DNA from: an uncultured Desulfovibrio sp.
GTDB lineage: Bacteria; Desulfobacterota; Desulfovibrionia; Desulfovibrionales; Desulfovibrionaceae
Direction: 5' to 3'
NCBI GenBank assembly: GCA_910587035.1
Contig: CAJUMQ010000037.1
Location: 1 to 14,981 of the forward strand
Length of the DNA stretch: 14,981 nt
Below the pieces are notes generated by a model. The model was not told the DNA's origin and made no database searches. It saw only the letters and a list, made by a program, of their open reading frames with translations. Position 1 is the stretch's first letter; every line of letters starts with the position of its first letter. Below, piece by piece: positions 14,722 through 14,981 of the stretch. A program made the translations under genes and the position numbers.

Positions 14722-14978
14722 CGGCCTGAAGCATTTTTCCCTGCCGCTATGCTGGAGAAAGTTCTCGAGCATTTGTCGATTGAAAATAGGCGAATGCGAG
14801 GCGCTTCTTCTGAAGCGCCCGCGCAAAAGTGTGCGGAAAAATTGAATTTCCCACGCGCCTGTCCCGCTAAGCGGGGAAACGCCAGCGCGTATGGTTGAAA
14901 CGCGCAGAGCGTTTCAACTGATGAAAGCTCTAGTGTCGCGTCAAGCGACAATAGTCGCAATCCCGATTAGGGATTGCG
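14718..14978. repeat. Dense array of unrelated short hairpins
   Basis: Seven stems follow one another in 261 bases: 14718-14725/14743-14750 (8 bp, 17-nt loop, overlapping the DUF805 stop codon); 14769-14775/14791-14797 (7 bp with one G-T pair); 14800-14807/14812-14819 (8 bp, 4-nt loop); 14863-14867/14871-14875 nested within 14853-14858/14885-14890; 14894-14903/14909-14918 (10 bp, 5-nt loop); 14934-14939/14945-14950 (6 bp, 5-nt loop); 14956-14964/14970-14978 (9 bp, 5-nt loop). The stems differ in sequence but share size and loop length. No T-runs follow them and no gene is visible. The array reaches the window edge and may continue. It could be a structured RNA, a terminal structure of a mobile element, or a protein-binding palindrome cluster. 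Confidence 0.7.
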
Positions 14979-14981
14979 CGC

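Noticed and set aside
14800..14978. CRISPR array
   Set aside because: The hairpin units differ in sequence and spacing; there is no repeated direct repeat and no cas gene.

Overview
The window looks like a chromosomal segment of an anaerobic, Desulfovibrio-like deltaproteobacterium. This rests on a large fused FAD/4Fe-4S/CCG oxidoreductase of the D-lactate/glycolate oxidase type, an exported Tat-dependent DUF362 protein, and fairly GC-rich coding regions interrupted by an AT-rich insertion. The assignment is an inference from gene content, not from a marker gene. GC content was judged by eye, not computed.

Layout. (1) About 1-2990: a plus-strand cluster for three exported proteins: a secreted SMP-30-type beta-propeller, an unrecognised secreted protein with five mature-region cysteines, and a Tat-exported DUF362 protein. 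Several hairpins lie upstream of it. (2) About 3050-3620: a broken and truncated IS630-family transposase. (3) About 3618-6272: an AT-rich islet bounded by two 92-bp direct repeats (86/92 identical). The right repeat contains the 3' end of an intact tRNA-Asn gene (minus strand) and its downstream terminator hairpin. The islet holds a Phd-like/PIN-domain toxin-antitoxin pair, a complete IS5/IS427-like insertion sequence inserted at a TA, and GC-rich motifs near both edges. No integrase is visible. (4) 6262-6382: tRNA-Asn(GTT) with a good promoter. (5) 6489-14721: GC-rich plus-strand genes: a CPA2 cation/proton antiporter with RCK domains, the 1189-residue FAD/Fe-S/CCG oxidoreductase, an overlapping polytopic membrane protein of DUF6056-like type, and a small DUF805 membrane protein. 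(6) 14718-14978: a dense run of unrelated short-loop hairpins with no gene that I can see.

How the parts may work together. The exported cluster probably acts in the cell envelope, with substrate unknown. The oxidoreductase probably oxidises a 2-hydroxy acid and passes electrons to a quinone or other membrane acceptor. The antiporter handles K+/H+ homeostasis under nucleotide control. The islet looks like a small, decayed, tRNA-targeted element that may be kept by its toxin-antitoxin module. The points most worth a second look are the islet and its repeated borders, the hairpin array at the right end, and the translation-blocking hairpin at the start of the IS transposase, whose first catalytic Asp is replaced by Glu.
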